From: Thalassobaculum sp. OXR-137
GTDB taxonomy: Bacteria > Pseudomonadota > Alphaproteobacteria > Thalassobaculales > Thalassobaculaceae
Length of the DNA stretch: 64,000 nt
Reading direction: 5' to 3'
NCBI RefSeq assembly: GCF_034377285.1
Contig: NZ_CP139715.1
Coordinates: forward strand, 2,712,001-2,776,000
Position numbers and translations under genes: made by a program. The notes under the pieces are model-generated. The model was not told the origin of the DNA and made no database searches. It saw only the letters and a program-made list of their open reading frames with translations. Shown here piece after piece: positions 55,842-64,000 of the stretch (the stretch's first letter is position 1; each line of letters begins with the position of its first letter).

Positions 55842-56051
55842 TCAGTTCTCGATCTGCTTGCTTGGCTCCGGCCTCTCGGTCAGTTCGGAGGGAACCGGGG
55901 CGCGACGGGCGGCCGGCGCCTCGATCGGTGCGGAGACGATCACCGCCGGCGCGAACTCGCGGCGCGCATCGGGGGCGGGATCGGGGAGGTTGCCCTGCGC
56001 GGCCATGAGGAACATGGCCAGGAAAGGCGACAGGGCTGCAGTCGATAGCAT
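55842..56051 (-). CDS. Small secreted protein, 69 aa
   Basis: Unrecognised protein with a signal-like start (MLSTAALSPFLAMFLMAAQG) and a Pro/Ala-rich, charged remainder. CAAGGAA lies about six bases before the ATG, which supports translation. It is divergent from the cytochrome c gene. No cysteine at a lipobox. Its reality is moderately supported. Confidence 0.45.
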   Translation of the reverse strand: MLSTAALSPFLAMFLMAAQGNLPDPAPDARREFAPAVIVSAPIEAPAARRAPVPSELTERPEPSKQIEN

Positions 56052-56296
56052 GGCGATTCCTTGGGTTAGAGGGTTCGGCTCAGAACGTGCGGCAGCGTCG
56101 GATTCCGTCGCCGGCCAGCAGGTTTTTCCCAGGAGCGCCGTGTTTATGCCGCGCTAAATGTGGCGGTTTAGTGGAATTCGGGAAATTCGCGGGACGTTTG
56201 GGGGTGGCGCTTGACCTTCCCGTTGCTGGAAGCCGCAGCATCCGGCGGTCGATGACGACAGGCGGCCAACGGGCGGAGGAGGGGTGTTTGGGGTGG

Positions 56297-56785
56297 ATGA
56301 CGGGGCGCGTTCTGACGCTGGCGGCGGGGACGGCAATCCTTCTTGTGGCGGTCGGCGTGCTTCTGCTGACGGCCGGGGGCGAGCGGGGGAGCGATGCGGA
56401 CGGCCTGCGGCTCGATCCGGACGACGCCGCGCTGGTCGCGGACGGGGAGCGGATCTACCGCGATGCCTGCGCGAGCTGCCATGGTGTCGCCCTGGAAGGC
56501 CAGCCCGACTGGCAGCAGCGCCGCGCCGACGGCCGCCTGCCGGCGCCGCCGCACGATCCGAGCGGCCATACCTGGCATCATCCCGACGATGTCCTGTTCG
56601 CCCTGACCAAATACGGGCCGGCCGCGCTGGTGAACGACCCCGCCTATCTGTCCGACATGCCGGGTTTCGCCGAGGTCCTGAGCGATCGCGACATCCTGGC
56701 GGTGCTGTCCTATATCAAGAGCACGTGGCCGCCGGAGATCCGGGCGCGCCACAATGCCCTTAACGCCCGCGCCGCCGGAGGGTAA
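56297..56785 (+). CDS. Membrane-anchored monoheme cytochrome c
   Basis: Periplasm-facing electron carrier of 162 aa: uncleaved N-terminal helix (~5-26), heme motif CASCHG (C58, C61, H62) and a likely axial Met in LSDMPGF (~119). The ATG at 56297 is used, but GGAGG at 56275-56279 is better placed for a TTG at 56288, adding three residues. The following cytochrome c' gene overlaps by 32 bp, so both are made together. Confidence 0.9.
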   Translation: MTGRVLTLAAGTAILLVAVGVLLLTAGGERGSDADGLRLDPDDAALVADGERIYRDACASCHGVALEGQPDWQQRRADGRLPAPPHDPSGHTWHHPDDVLFALTKYGPAALVNDPAYLSDMPGFAEVLSDRDILAVLSYIKSTWPPEIRARHNALNARAAGG

Positions 56786-57296
56786 CCGGCGCCGGCCGGG
56801 TGCAGCTCAGCCGAGGAGCGACCCCAGGCGCCGATATCTGATCCCCACCGTTTCTGCCGGCCTGTGCGCGCTGCTCGTTTTCGGTCTGCTGCCGGTGTCC
56901 GTCGTCCAGGCCCATTCCGGGGCCACCGGGGTGGTGAAGGAGCGGATGGACCTCATGAAGGCGCTCGGCGGCGAGATGAAGAAGCTGGCCGCCATGTTCA
57001 ACGGCGAGACGCCCTTCGATCCCGCCGAGATCGCGGCCGCGGCGAGTCGCATCGAGGCCCACTCCGGCGGCCATATGCTGCGCCTGTTCCCGGAAGGCTC
57101 GACTGACCATCCGAGCGAGGCGAAGGCGGATATCTGGCGCCACTGGCCGGAATTCGAGGCCAAGGCCGATGACCTCGGGACCCGGGCATCGGTGCTGGCA
57201 GCGGTGGCGGACACGGGCGAGACGGAGTCTCGGGTCGCCTTCGGCCGGCTCGCAAAGACCTGCAAGGCCTGCCACCAGGATTTCAAATCGGACTGA
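56754..57296 (+). CDS. Cytochrome c' (class II cytochrome c)
   Basis: A 180-residue protein with a four-helix-bundle cytochrome c' layout: long basic N-terminus, signal segment (~28-52, ending VVQA), mature start HSGATGVVKERMDLMKALG, and the heme motif CKACH at the extreme C-terminus (C170, C173, H174). Cytochromes c' bind NO and CO and give protection against NO. The only in-frame start is ATG 56754, inside the previous gene, giving an unusually long n-region (~27 residues) before the hydrophobic part. Confidence 0.9.
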   Translation: MPLTPAPPEGNRRRPGAAQPRSDPRRRYLIPTVSAGLCALLVFGLLPVSVVQAHSGATGVVKERMDLMKALGGEMKKLAAMFNGETPFDPAEIAAAASRIEAHSGGHMLRLFPEGSTDHPSEAKADIWRHWPEFEAKADDLGTRASVLAAVADTGETESRVAFGRLAKTCKACHQDFKSD

Positions 57297-57305
57297 GGGC
57301 CGCTC

Positions 57306-57962
57306 TCAAACCGGCGCCTCGGCGGGGTCCGACAGGGTCAGCCGGTTTCTGACGCTGGGGCGCTCCTGCATCCGGGCATACCAGGCCTCAAGAGCGTCGC
57401 ATTCCGCCGGCACCGGCAGTTTGACCAGCTCGGCGAAGATCAGACCGCCGATCAGGCTGATATCGGCCATCGAGAATGCTTCACCCGCAACGAACGGCTG
57501 CCGCCGCAGAACCTCGTCGAAATAGCGCATGCCCCGAAGCGCCCTGTCGCGCTGCCGCAGCCCCCAGTCGGGGTTCTGGTAGAGTTCGACATCGGGGCCG
57601 AGACCCGGTGTGGCGTGGTGGAAATAGACGCTGATGGCGTCGAGCACTTCCAGCTCGGCACGCCGGCTCATCATGTGGATCACGCCCTTCTCGCGCGGGG
57701 TGGTGCCGGTCAGCGTCGGACTGCCCACCAGCGAGTCGAGATATTCGGTGATCGCCGTGCACTCGGCGATGAAGGTGCCGTCCTCGAGTTCCAGGACGGG
57801 CAGGGTGCCCGAGTAGTTCTTTGCCAGGAACTCGGGCCGCTTATGCTCGCCTTTGCGGAGATTGACCGACACGAACGTCACCTGGGAGTGCAGGCCTTTC
57901 TCGGCGACGGCAATGCGGACTCGGGCCGGGTAGGGGCCGGTATGCCAGTCGTGGATCTTCAT
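57306..57962 (-). CDS. Glutathione S-transferase
   Basis: GST of 218 aa: thioredoxin-like N-domain (~1-80; GTLPVLELEDGTFIAECTAITEYL holds the cis-Pro and GSH-binding Glu/Ser region, here with Cys) and helical C-domain with GEAFSMADISLIGGL. It conjugates glutathione to unknown electrophiles. It is divergent from a TetR gene, with two repeated operator-like sites between them, so it is probably the TetR protein's target. Confidence 0.93.
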   Translation of the reverse strand: MKIHDWHTGPYPARVRIAVAEKGLHSQVTFVSVNLRKGEHKRPEFLAKNYSGTLPVLELEDGTFIAECTAITEYLDSLVGSPTLTGTTPREKGVIHMMSRRAELEVLDAISVYFHHATPGLGPDVELYQNPDWGLRQRDRALRGMRYFDEVLRRQPFVAGEAFSMADISLIGGLIFAELVKLPVPAECDALEAWYARMQERPSVRNRLTLSDPAEAPV

Positions 57963-57981
57963 GGGTGCCGCCTCTGTCTAC

Positions 57982-57998
57982 CTGTCACTTGATAGATA
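57982..57998. promoter_or_regulatory. TetR operator-like repeat, copy 1
   Basis: CTGTCACTTGATAGATA, identical to 58037-58053, 20 bp from the GST start. Extended to 57979-58000 it is an imperfect palindrome. Confidence 0.65.
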
Positions 57999-58036
57999 AA
58001 CAGCTAAGGCTTCCTATTTCTCCGGTCAACGTCTAT

Positions 58037-58053
58037 CTGTCACTTGATAGATA
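58037..58053. promoter_or_regulatory. TetR operator-like repeat, copy 2
   Basis: Second copy of the 17-mer, 29 bp before the TetR ATG. The extended site (58033-58054) is a 22-bp palindrome with 9 of 11 matching positions (CTATCTGTCAC and its complement). Two copies 55 bp apart suit repression of both divergent genes. Confidence 0.7.
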
Positions 58054-58081
58054 GGTGACGGAAGCGCGCCGAGGTGGGGAC

Positions 58082-58645
58082 ATGAAGTCAAATGCTCGGG
58101 AGGCCATCCTGGCAGCGGCCAGGAGGACGGCGCAGGCGCGTGGGTATGGCGGCCTGAACTTCCGCGATCTGGCCGAGGAGGTCGGGATCAAGGCGGCAAG
58201 TATTCACTACTACTTCCCGTCCAAGGCGGATCTGGGTGCCGCGGTCGCGCGGCGCTATTGGGAGGACACGGCGGCGCACCTCGACGCCCTGTCGGCGGGC
58301 GATGCGGCGCCGCTCGATTGCCTGCGCGCCTATCCGGCGATATTCCGCAAAGCGCTGGAGAGCGAGAACCGCATGTGCCTGTGCAGCTTCATGGCGGCGG
58401 AATCCGACGACCTGCCGGAGGCCGTGAAGGCCGAGGTCCGGACCTTTGCCGACGTCAATGTGGCGTGGCTGGCGAAAGCCTTATCCGCAACGCGGAGGCT
58501 GAGCCCGGAGGATAGCGAAAACCGGGCCCGAGCCATCTTCGCCGCCGTGGCGGGCGCCCAGCTCATGGCGCGAAGCCGCTCGGATATCGCGCTCTATGAC
58601 GACCTGATCGACACCTACCGAACGACGGGTCTCCTGCCGGCCTAG
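58082..58645 (+). CDS. TetR family transcriptional regulator
   Basis: Repressor of 187 aa: N-terminal helix-turn-helix (~10-55; FRDLAEEVGIKAASIHYYFP) and a C-terminal ligand domain (~80-185). ATG 58082 has a GAGGTGGGG site; an in-frame start at 58055 would overlap the operator. It most likely represses itself and the divergent GST gene; inducer unknown. Confidence 0.93.
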   Translation: MKSNAREAILAAARRTAQARGYGGLNFRDLAEEVGIKAASIHYYFPSKADLGAAVARRYWEDTAAHLDALSAGDAAPLDCLRAYPAIFRKALESENRMCLCSFMAAESDDLPEAVKAEVRTFADVNVAWLAKALSATRRLSPEDSENRARAIFAAVAGAQLMARSRSDIALYDDLIDTYRTTGLLPA

Positions 58646-58654
58646 GTTAGTCGG

Positions 58655-60511
58655 CTACCGGGCGCCTTCCAGCTCTTCCTTCAACGCCTCCAGGTCCAGC
58701 CAGCGGTCCTCTGCGGCGGCCAGTTCGTCCTGGGCAGCGACGAGGCGGGCGCTCTTGGCCTGGAAGGTCTTCGGGTCGCGGCTGAACAGGTCGGCATCGG
58801 CCAGTTCCTCGCCGAGCCTGGCGATCTCCGCCTCCAGCTTGGCGATGCGCTCCGGCAGCAGTTCCAGTTCGCGGCCGTCCTTGTAGGACATCTTGGTGCT
58901 TCGGGTCCGAGGCTTTTCGGCCGCCGGCTTGGCCTTCGCGCTCTTGGCGGCGGCGGTCTCGGCCGGCTTCTCGGTGCGGCGCCGTTCCGCCAGATAGTCC
59001 TGATAGCCGCCGACATATTCCCGGATCCGGCCCTCGCCCTCGACCGCGATGATCGAGGTGACGGTGCGGTCGAGGAAGTCGCGGTCGTGGCTGACCAGCA
59101 GCACGGTGCCGTCGTAGTCGGAGACCTCCTCCTGCAGGAGGTCGAGGGTCTCCACGTCCAGGTCGTTGGTCGGCTCGTCCAGGATCATCAGGTTGTGCGG
59201 CTGGGCGAACAGTTTGGCCAGCAGCAGACGGTTGCGCTCACCGCCCGACAGGGTGGCGACCTTGGCGGTGGCCTGCCGGTCGGAGAACAGGAACTCGCGC
59301 AGGTAGGACACCACGTGCTTCTTCTTGCCGTGCACTTCCACGCTGTCGCCGCCGCCGGGGCAGAGGGTGGACCACAGGGTATCGACAGGATTGAGCTGTT
59401 CGCGCTTCTGGTCGAAATAGATCGAATCGACGCCGAAGCCGATCTTCACCCGGCCGCTGTCCGGCTCCTCCTGACCCAGCAGCATCCGCAGCAGTGTGGT
59501 CTTGCCGGCGCCGTTCGGCCCGATGATGCCGATCCGGTCCTTGCGCCGCACGGTGAAGGAGATGTCGTCGGCGACCACCTTCTCCTTGCCCCGCTCGTCG
59601 GTGTAGCGCTTGGAGAGGTTGATCGCCTCCATGACCAGGCTGCCGCTGCGGCTTGCCTCGCCGGCGTCGATCTTCATGCCTTCCGGGCGCTTGATCCGCT
59701 CCGCCCGCTCCTGGCGCAGGTCGAGCAGACCGCGTACCCGGCCCATGTTCCGTTTGCGCCGGGCGGTCAGGCCCTCGCGCAGCCAGCGGGTCTCTTCCGC
59801 GATCTGCCGGTTCAGTTTGTGGGCCTGCACCTCTTCGTCGGCGATCAGCTTCTCCGCCCAGTCGGGGAAGGCGTCGATGCCGTCGTTGAGGCGGTGGAGC
59901 TGGCCGCGCTCCAGCCACAGGGTGCGGTTGGCCAGCCGGCGCAGGAAGGCGCGGTCGTGGCTGATGATCAGCAGCCCGGCGTCCAGGCCCTCCAGCATGT
60001 CCTCGAGCCACTCGATGGTCGGCAGGTCCAGGTGGTTGGTCGGCTCGTCCAGCAGCAGCACGTCGGGCTCGGAGACCAGGGCGCGGGCCAGGGCGCCGCG
60101 GCGCGCCTCGCCGCCGGACAGGCCGCCCATGGTCCGCCCGCCGTCGAGCGACAGGCCGGCGATGGCGGCATCCACCAGATGGTCGCGCGGGGCGTTGTCG
60201 GTCGCCGGCGGCAGGCCGCCCTCGACGTACGCGAACACGGTCATGTCGCGCGGCGGGCGCGGATCCTGAGGCAGATAGACGACGCGGGCGCCCGGCTTCA
60301 CGAACCGGTCGCCGCTGTCCACGTCGATCTCCGCCGCCAGCGCCTTCATCAGCGTCGACTTGCCCGACCCGTTGCGGCCGACCAGGCAGATTCGGTCGCC
60401 CTTCGCCACCGGGAGGTCGATTCCTGAGAACAGCGGATTGCCGCCGAAACCGAGGCCCGCCCCACGCAGGGCCACGGCCGGAGGGGCCGCTCGGTCTGTT
60501 GCTGTAGCCAT
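58655..60511 (-). CDS. uup: ABC-F ATPase, Uup-like
   Basis: Soluble ABC-F protein of 618 aa without membrane domain. First cassette: GRNGSGKST (45-52) and LSGGE; second: GPNGAGKTT (~330) and LSGGE. An ~80-residue linker with the ATERTRWLREG-type basic helix lies between them, and a C-terminal coiled coil (~540-618) is typical of Uup, which acts on stalled ribosomes and branched DNA. Length and tail favour Uup over EttA. Confidence 0.92.
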   Translation of the reverse strand: MATATDRAAPPAVALRGAGLGFGGNPLFSGIDLPVAKGDRICLVGRNGSGKSTLMKALAAEIDVDSGDRFVKPGARVVYLPQDPRPPRDMTVFAYVEGGLPPATDNAPRDHLVDAAIAGLSLDGGRTMGGLSGGEARRGALARALVSEPDVLLLDEPTNHLDLPTIEWLEDMLEGLDAGLLIISHDRAFLRRLANRTLWLERGQLHRLNDGIDAFPDWAEKLIADEEVQAHKLNRQIAEETRWLREGLTARRKRNMGRVRGLLDLRQERAERIKRPEGMKIDAGEASRSGSLVMEAINLSKRYTDERGKEKVVADDISFTVRRKDRIGIIGPNGAGKTTLLRMLLGQEEPDSGRVKIGFGVDSIYFDQKREQLNPVDTLWSTLCPGGGDSVEVHGKKKHVVSYLREFLFSDRQATAKVATLSGGERNRLLLAKLFAQPHNLMILDEPTNDLDVETLDLLQEEVSDYDGTVLLVSHDRDFLDRTVTSIIAVEGEGRIREYVGGYQDYLAERRRTEKPAETAAAKSAKAKPAAEKPRTRSTKMSYKDGRELELLPERIAKLEAEIARLGEELADADLFSRDPKTFQAKSARLVAAQDELAAAEDRWLDLEALKEELEGAR

Positions 60512-60545
60512 GAATCGGGCTTTCTTCTGGTCAGGTGGCGTCAGG

Positions 60546-61277
60546 TCAGGACATGTCCCGCGCCTTCTTGATCCTATCCCACGCCGCGTTCAAGGACGCC
60601 ATGCGCTCGGTGGCCGCCGAGACCAGCTCGTCCGGCAGACCCTGGGCGATCAGCCGGTCCGGGTGGTGCTCGCGGATCAGCCGGCGATAGGCGGCACGGG
60701 CCTCCTCGTCCGAGACGTCGTGGCGGATGCCGAGGACCGAGTAGGGGTCGTCGCCCTTGTCGCCCACATAGATGGCCCGGAGCCGGTCGAAATCCACATC
60801 GTTGAAGCCGAAGATCTCGGCCACCCGCCGCAGATAGACCACCTCGCTGTCGTGAATGACGCCGTCGGCCCGGGCGATGTGGAACAGGCTGCCGATCAGC
60901 TCCTCCAGGACGGGGGAGCCGGGATTGAACAGCCGGGCGATCTGGTGGGCGTAGGCTTCGAACCCGTCGCTGGTCTGGCGCGCCATGTCCCAGACGCGGC
61001 CGACATTCTTCATCTCTTCCGGGGGGACGCGGAACACGTCGCGGAAGGCGGAGATCTCGTCCCGGGTGACCACGCCGTCCGCCTTGGCCATCTTGGCGCC
61101 GAGCGCGATCACGCCGATGGTGAAGGCGATCTTCTTGGTCGCCGACTCCTCGTCGATCGTCTGCTCTTCGGCATAGCGGTCGATGGCATGGCCGCCGACC
61201 ACGCCCAGCAGCGCGCCGATCGGGCCGCCGATGGCGAAACCCGCGGCACCCCCGATGATCTTTCCCCAGATGCTCAC
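60546..61277 (-). CDS. djlA: DnaJ-like membrane co-chaperone DjlA
   Basis: A 243-residue protein: glycine-rich hydrophobic N-terminal segment (~6-30), TerB-like helical domain (~45-150, including LGAKMAKADGVVTRDEI), and a C-terminal J-domain with the HPD motif (REHHPDRL, ~212) that activates DnaK. This domain order is that of DjlA. Confidence 0.9.
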   Translation of the reverse strand: MSIWGKIIGGAAGFAIGGPIGALLGVVGGHAIDRYAEEQTIDEESATKKIAFTIGVIALGAKMAKADGVVTRDEISAFRDVFRVPPEEMKNVGRVWDMARQTSDGFEAYAHQIARLFNPGSPVLEELIGSLFHIARADGVIHDSEVVYLRRVAEIFGFNDVDFDRLRAIYVGDKGDDPYSVLGIRHDVSDEEARAAYRRLIREHHPDRLIAQGLPDELVSAATERMASLNAAWDRIKKARDMS

Positions 61278-61385
61278 GCCGTCCCCGACCCGTAAAATTG
61301 CCTGCGGTAGAGCGGCCGGAGTTTGGCGTCCGCAGGGCCCCCGGTCAACGCTCGCTGTGCGGCGTCGGTTCCACGGTCGAAGCGG

Positions 61386-61739
61386 TCAGCGGTGCCCGGT
61401 CTTGAGGGCGAAGTACTCGGCGATCGCCTTCTTCTTGAGCTTGTCGATATGGTAGAATTGCGCCGCCAGCTTGTCGCCGGCCACGCGCACCACGACCGCC
61501 TCGGCGGTGAAGATGATGGCGCGGCCCTCGTCGCGGACGTCGACGGTCATCTTGAACTTCTGACCTTTGATCAGCCGGCCGTCATGGCCGGAGATGAGGA
61601 TGCCCGACAGGCTCCAATTCTCCAGCGTGAATTGGGTGCTGTCGATGGTCACGGTGCCGATCGCAGCCACCCGCGGGGCGACGCGGCGTTCGCTGTCGCC
61701 GGTGAACGCAGATTTGATGGCGGACCACATGTCTCTCAT
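61386..61739 (-). CDS. PilZ domain protein
   Basis: Small protein of about 117 aa with a PilZ domain that can bind cyclic di-GMP: ERRVAPRV supplies the RxxxR motif and NWSLSGILI the (D/N)xSxxG motif. The start is uncertain; ATG 61739 is given, while ATG 61805 adds 22 residues. It is a likely receiver for the c-di-GMP made by the two cyclases at the left end, although no direct link is shown. Confidence 0.85.
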   Translation of the reverse strand: MRDMWSAIKSAFTGDSERRVAPRVAAIGTVTIDSTQFTLENWSLSGILISGHDGRLIKGQKFKMTVDVRDEGRAIIFTAEAVVVRVAGDKLAAQFYHIDKLKKKAIAEYFALKTGHR

Positions 61740-62065
61740 CCCAAGTAGCCGTGGGGCTCGGGCAACTGCCTCTGAGCCTTTCGCCACGGTCGGTTTCCAG
61801 GCCATCCTGCGGGATAGCCCTTGAAGATTTGGTAAACGTGCATTGACCAGAACAAGGGTGACCGGCCGCTTTCGTCCCGGTATCGACCGGCGCGCGCGGT
61901 CACTAGGCCATGGCCGAGCCGGTTTGAATGCGATGCTTGGTCGCTGGTCGCCGGAGCAGTATGAAGGAGCCGCCGCCTTGTCCCCCGGTGCCGCTGTCGT
62001 TAGCGTCTGCGGTCCGTGCCGAGAGTCAGTCGGATCGCCCCGGTCCGCAGAAGGAGTAGAAGACC

Positions 62066-63475
62066 ATGCAGGTCGATGCCCAGCCGTCCAACGCCACCGC
62101 CCGCGATGCCGCCATGGCCGACCTGATCGCCGCCTTCGGGGCCGAGCGGATCGTCACCGGCCGGGACATCCGCAACCGCCACGGCACCGACGAGAGCTAC
62201 CACCCGACCATGGCGCCGGACGCGGTGTTCTTCGCCCGCAGCACCGAGGAGGTGTCGCAGGTGGTGACGATCTGCGCCAAGCATAAGTGGCCGGTCATTC
62301 CCTTCGGCGTCGGCACCTCGCTCGAGGGCGGCATCGCGGCGATGCGCGGCGGGCTCTCGGTCGACGTCTCCGAGATGAACAAGATCCTGCAGGTGAACGC
62401 CGAGGACCTGGACGTGCGCGTGCAGGCCGGCGTGACCCGCAAGCAGCTCAACGAACATCTGCGCGACACCGGCCTGATGTTTCCGATCGATCCCGGCGCC
62501 GACGCCTCCATCGGCGGCATGTGCGCCACCCGGGCGTCCGGCACCAACGCGGTGCGCTACGGCACCATGCGCGACAACGTCATGAGCCTGACGGTCGTCA
62601 TGGCCGACGGCCGCATCGTGAAGACCGCGCGCCGGGCCAAGAAGTCGGCCGCCGGCTACGACCTGACCCGACTGTTCGTCGGCTCCGAGGGCACCCTGGG
62701 CGTCATCACCGAGGTCCAGCTCAAGGTCTACGGCATTCCCGAGGCGATCTCGTCCGCCGTCGTCCAGTTCGACGACCTGGAGAGCGCGGTGAACACCTGC
62801 GTGCTGACGATCCAGTCCGGCGTGCCGGTGGCCCGCATGGAACTGCTGGACGACACCCAGATGGGCGCCTGTATCTCCTACTCCAAGCTGGAGGGCTACA
62901 CCGCCCGCCCGACGCTGTTCTTCGAGTTCCACGGCTCGGAGAACGGCGTGGTCGAGCAGGCGGAGACCGTCCAGGCCATCGCCGCCGATTTCGGCGGGAC
63001 CGATTTCAAATGGGCGACCAAGCCGGAAGACCGCAACAAGCTGTGGGAGGCCAGGCACAACGCGTTCTACGCCGCCCTGTCCCTGCGGCCGGGCGCCAAG
63101 GGCTGGCCGACCGATGTCTGCGTGCCGATCTCGCGCCTGGCGGAGTGCATCACGGAGACCAAGAAGGACCTGGCCGAGACCGGCCTGCTGGCCCCGCTGG
63201 TCGGCCATGTGGGCGACGGCAACTTCCATCTGGTCTACGTCATCGACCCGGAGAGCCAGGCCGAGCTGGATCTGGCCAAGGCGCATAGTGACCGCATGGT
63301 CCTGCGCGCCCTGTCCATGGACGGCACCTGCACCGGCGAGCACGGCGTCGGCTACGGCAAGATGGAGTTCCTGGCCGCCGAACTGCCGGAAGCGATCCCG
63401 GTGATGCGCGCGGTCAAGCAGGCCCTCGACCCGGACAACATCATGAACCCGGGCAAGCTGTTCCGGATGAACTGA
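62066..63475 (+). CDS. FAD-binding oxidase, D-lactate dehydrogenase type
   Basis: Flavoenzyme of 469 aa in the GlcD/LDHD family, oxidising D-2-hydroxy acids. The PCMH FAD domain (~45-225) has PFGVGTSLEGG and the GADASIGGMCATRASGTNAV loop; the C-domain has GHVGDGNFHL and GEHGVGYGKMEF, with metal-binding His residues. Length fits LDHD. GAAGGAG lies about ten bases before the ATG. The 326 bp upstream show nothing beyond a likely promoter. Confidence 0.93.
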   Translation: MQVDAQPSNATARDAAMADLIAAFGAERIVTGRDIRNRHGTDESYHPTMAPDAVFFARSTEEVSQVVTICAKHKWPVIPFGVGTSLEGGIAAMRGGLSVDVSEMNKILQVNAEDLDVRVQAGVTRKQLNEHLRDTGLMFPIDPGADASIGGMCATRASGTNAVRYGTMRDNVMSLTVVMADGRIVKTARRAKKSAAGYDLTRLFVGSEGTLGVITEVQLKVYGIPEAISSAVVQFDDLESAVNTCVLTIQSGVPVARMELLDDTQMGACISYSKLEGYTARPTLFFEFHGSENGVVEQAETVQAIAADFGGTDFKWATKPEDRNKLWEARHNAFYAALSLRPGAKGWPTDVCVPISRLAECITETKKDLAETGLLAPLVGHVGDGNFHLVYVIDPESQAELDLAKAHSDRMVLRALSMDGTCTGEHGVGYGKMEFLAAELPEAIPVMRAVKQALDPDNIMNPGKLFRMN

Positions 63476-63487
63476 GGGGACTCCGGC

Positions 63488-64000
63488 ATGGCGACGCTGA
63501 TGCAGATCGACGGAGACGGTCGGCTGTCGCCCATGCAGGTAGAACCTTACGGCACGGAGGCTGAGCTTCAGGCGTTGCTTGCCCAGCACCCAGACCTTCT
63601 CTCGGCGGATGACGACGGGGGTAAGCGTTGGCTGCTGATCCGCCGGGAGATGTCGGTCCCCATCCAGGGCTCTGACATCGCCGGCGGCGACGCCACTGGC
63701 TATATCGATCATCTGTTCGTCGATCAGGACGGCGTTCCGACCATTGTCGAGGTAAAGCGGGCGACCAATACAGAGGCGCGCCGCCAGGTCGCCGGTCAGA
63801 TCCTCGATTACGCCGCGAATGCCCCATTGCATTGGAGCGGGGGTCTTTTGCGTCAGGCGTTTGAGGCACCTCTGGTGGCTGAAGGCCAGGAACCGGGCGC
63901 CGCCTTGTCGGACTTCCTCGGGGTCGAAGATGCCGACCCGGAGGCCTTCTGGGATCTGGTGGAAACCAATCTGCGGGAAGGGAGACTCCGGCTGGTGTTC
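63488..64000 (+). CDS. PD-(D/E)XK nuclease-like protein, 3'-truncated by window edge
   Basis: The first 171 residues of a gene that runs off the window. After an N-terminal helix (LQALLAQHPDLL) comes YIDHLFVD, then IVEVKRATNTEARRQVAGQI and LDYAAN: the Asp, the ExK pair and the following Gln form a typical PD-(D/E)XK nuclease core of the type often seen in DNA repair or defence proteins. It starts 12 bp after the D-lactate dehydrogenase gene, with GAGGGG before the ATG. Function beyond the fold cannot be judged. Confidence 0.75.
   Translation, partial: MATLMQIDGDGRLSPMQVEPYGTEAELQALLAQHPDLLSADDDGGKRWLLIRREMSVPIQGSDIAGGDATGYIDHLFVDQDGVPTIVEVKRATNTEARRQVAGQILDYAANAPLHWSGGLLRQAFEAPLVAEGQEPGAALSDFLGVEDADPEAFWDLVETNLREGRLRLVF

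Overview
This window reads as chromosome from a high-GC Gram-negative alphaproteobacterium, most like the Rhodospirillales (Thalassobaculum/Azospirillum-type). The signs are an mDAP-type murE (DNPR motif), lpxC, an FtsZ with a long linker and the C-terminal peptide [10 protein letters not shown], a petP-petR pair beside ilvE, TRAP transporters, and dense codon use with many ATGA/GTGA gene overlaps. The order-level call is inference. I see no transposase, phage module, tRNA or CRISPR array. Almost all of the window is coding.

Left part (1-20.5 kb): two tandem diguanylate cyclases with 7TM-DISM sensors (the first cut by the window edge), an Lrp/AsnC regulator, then small metabolic and hypothetical genes. 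These include a GNAT-like protein, an acetamidase/formamidase, an RBBP9-type hydrolase that has lost its nucleophile, an SDR, a DUF423 protein, a PlsC-like acyltransferase coupled to a methyltransferase-like gene, two overlapping tiny membrane proteins and a VOC protein. Next comes an Aer-type energy-taxis receptor split into two genes (PAS protein, then HAMP/MCP protein) with a perfect FNR/FixK-type box upstream. A sugar epimerase-glycosyltransferase pair, an HtrA-like protein lacking its catalytic triad, and a 3-hydroxyisobutyrate-dehydrogenase-type enzyme follow.

Middle (20.5-32 kb): a complete DctP-Q-M TRAP transporter behind two GntR-like operator sites; a lactonase-type amidohydrolase coupled to a SulP transporter; petR-petP divergent from ilvE; a host-attachment-type protein; and an operon pairing a periplasmic binding protein with a sensor histidine kinase.

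Right-centre (32-52.6 kb, all minus strand): a complete division/cell wall cluster in transcription order mraZ-rsmH-ftsL-ftsI-murE-murF-mraY-murD-ftsW-murG-murC-murB-ddl-ftsQ-ftsA-ftsZ, then lpxC. Most junctions overlap by a few bases from mraZ to ftsQ; ftsZ ends in an intrinsic terminator. The 447-bp mraZ leader carries two TGGGA arrays, one with exact 10-bp spacing, which look like MraZ autoregulatory boxes. Just upstream lies rnpB (RNase P RNA), with the same 20-nt palindromic hairpin at two places.

Right end (52.7-64 kb): an ornithine/lysine-type decarboxylase, an AmpD-type amidase, an EamA exporter, a small secreted protein, a membrane-anchored cytochrome c and a cytochrome c', a GST-TetR divergent pair with duplicated operators, an Uup-like ABC-F ATPase, DjlA, a PilZ protein, a D-lactate-dehydrogenase-type FAD oxidase, and a PD-(D/E)XK nuclease-like gene cut by the window edge.

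No single cassette stands out as an obviously new defence or metabolic system. The best leads are the mraZ leader arrays, the repeated hairpins in rnpB, the two pseudoenzymes, the FNR-linked split Aer, and the binding-protein/kinase operon.
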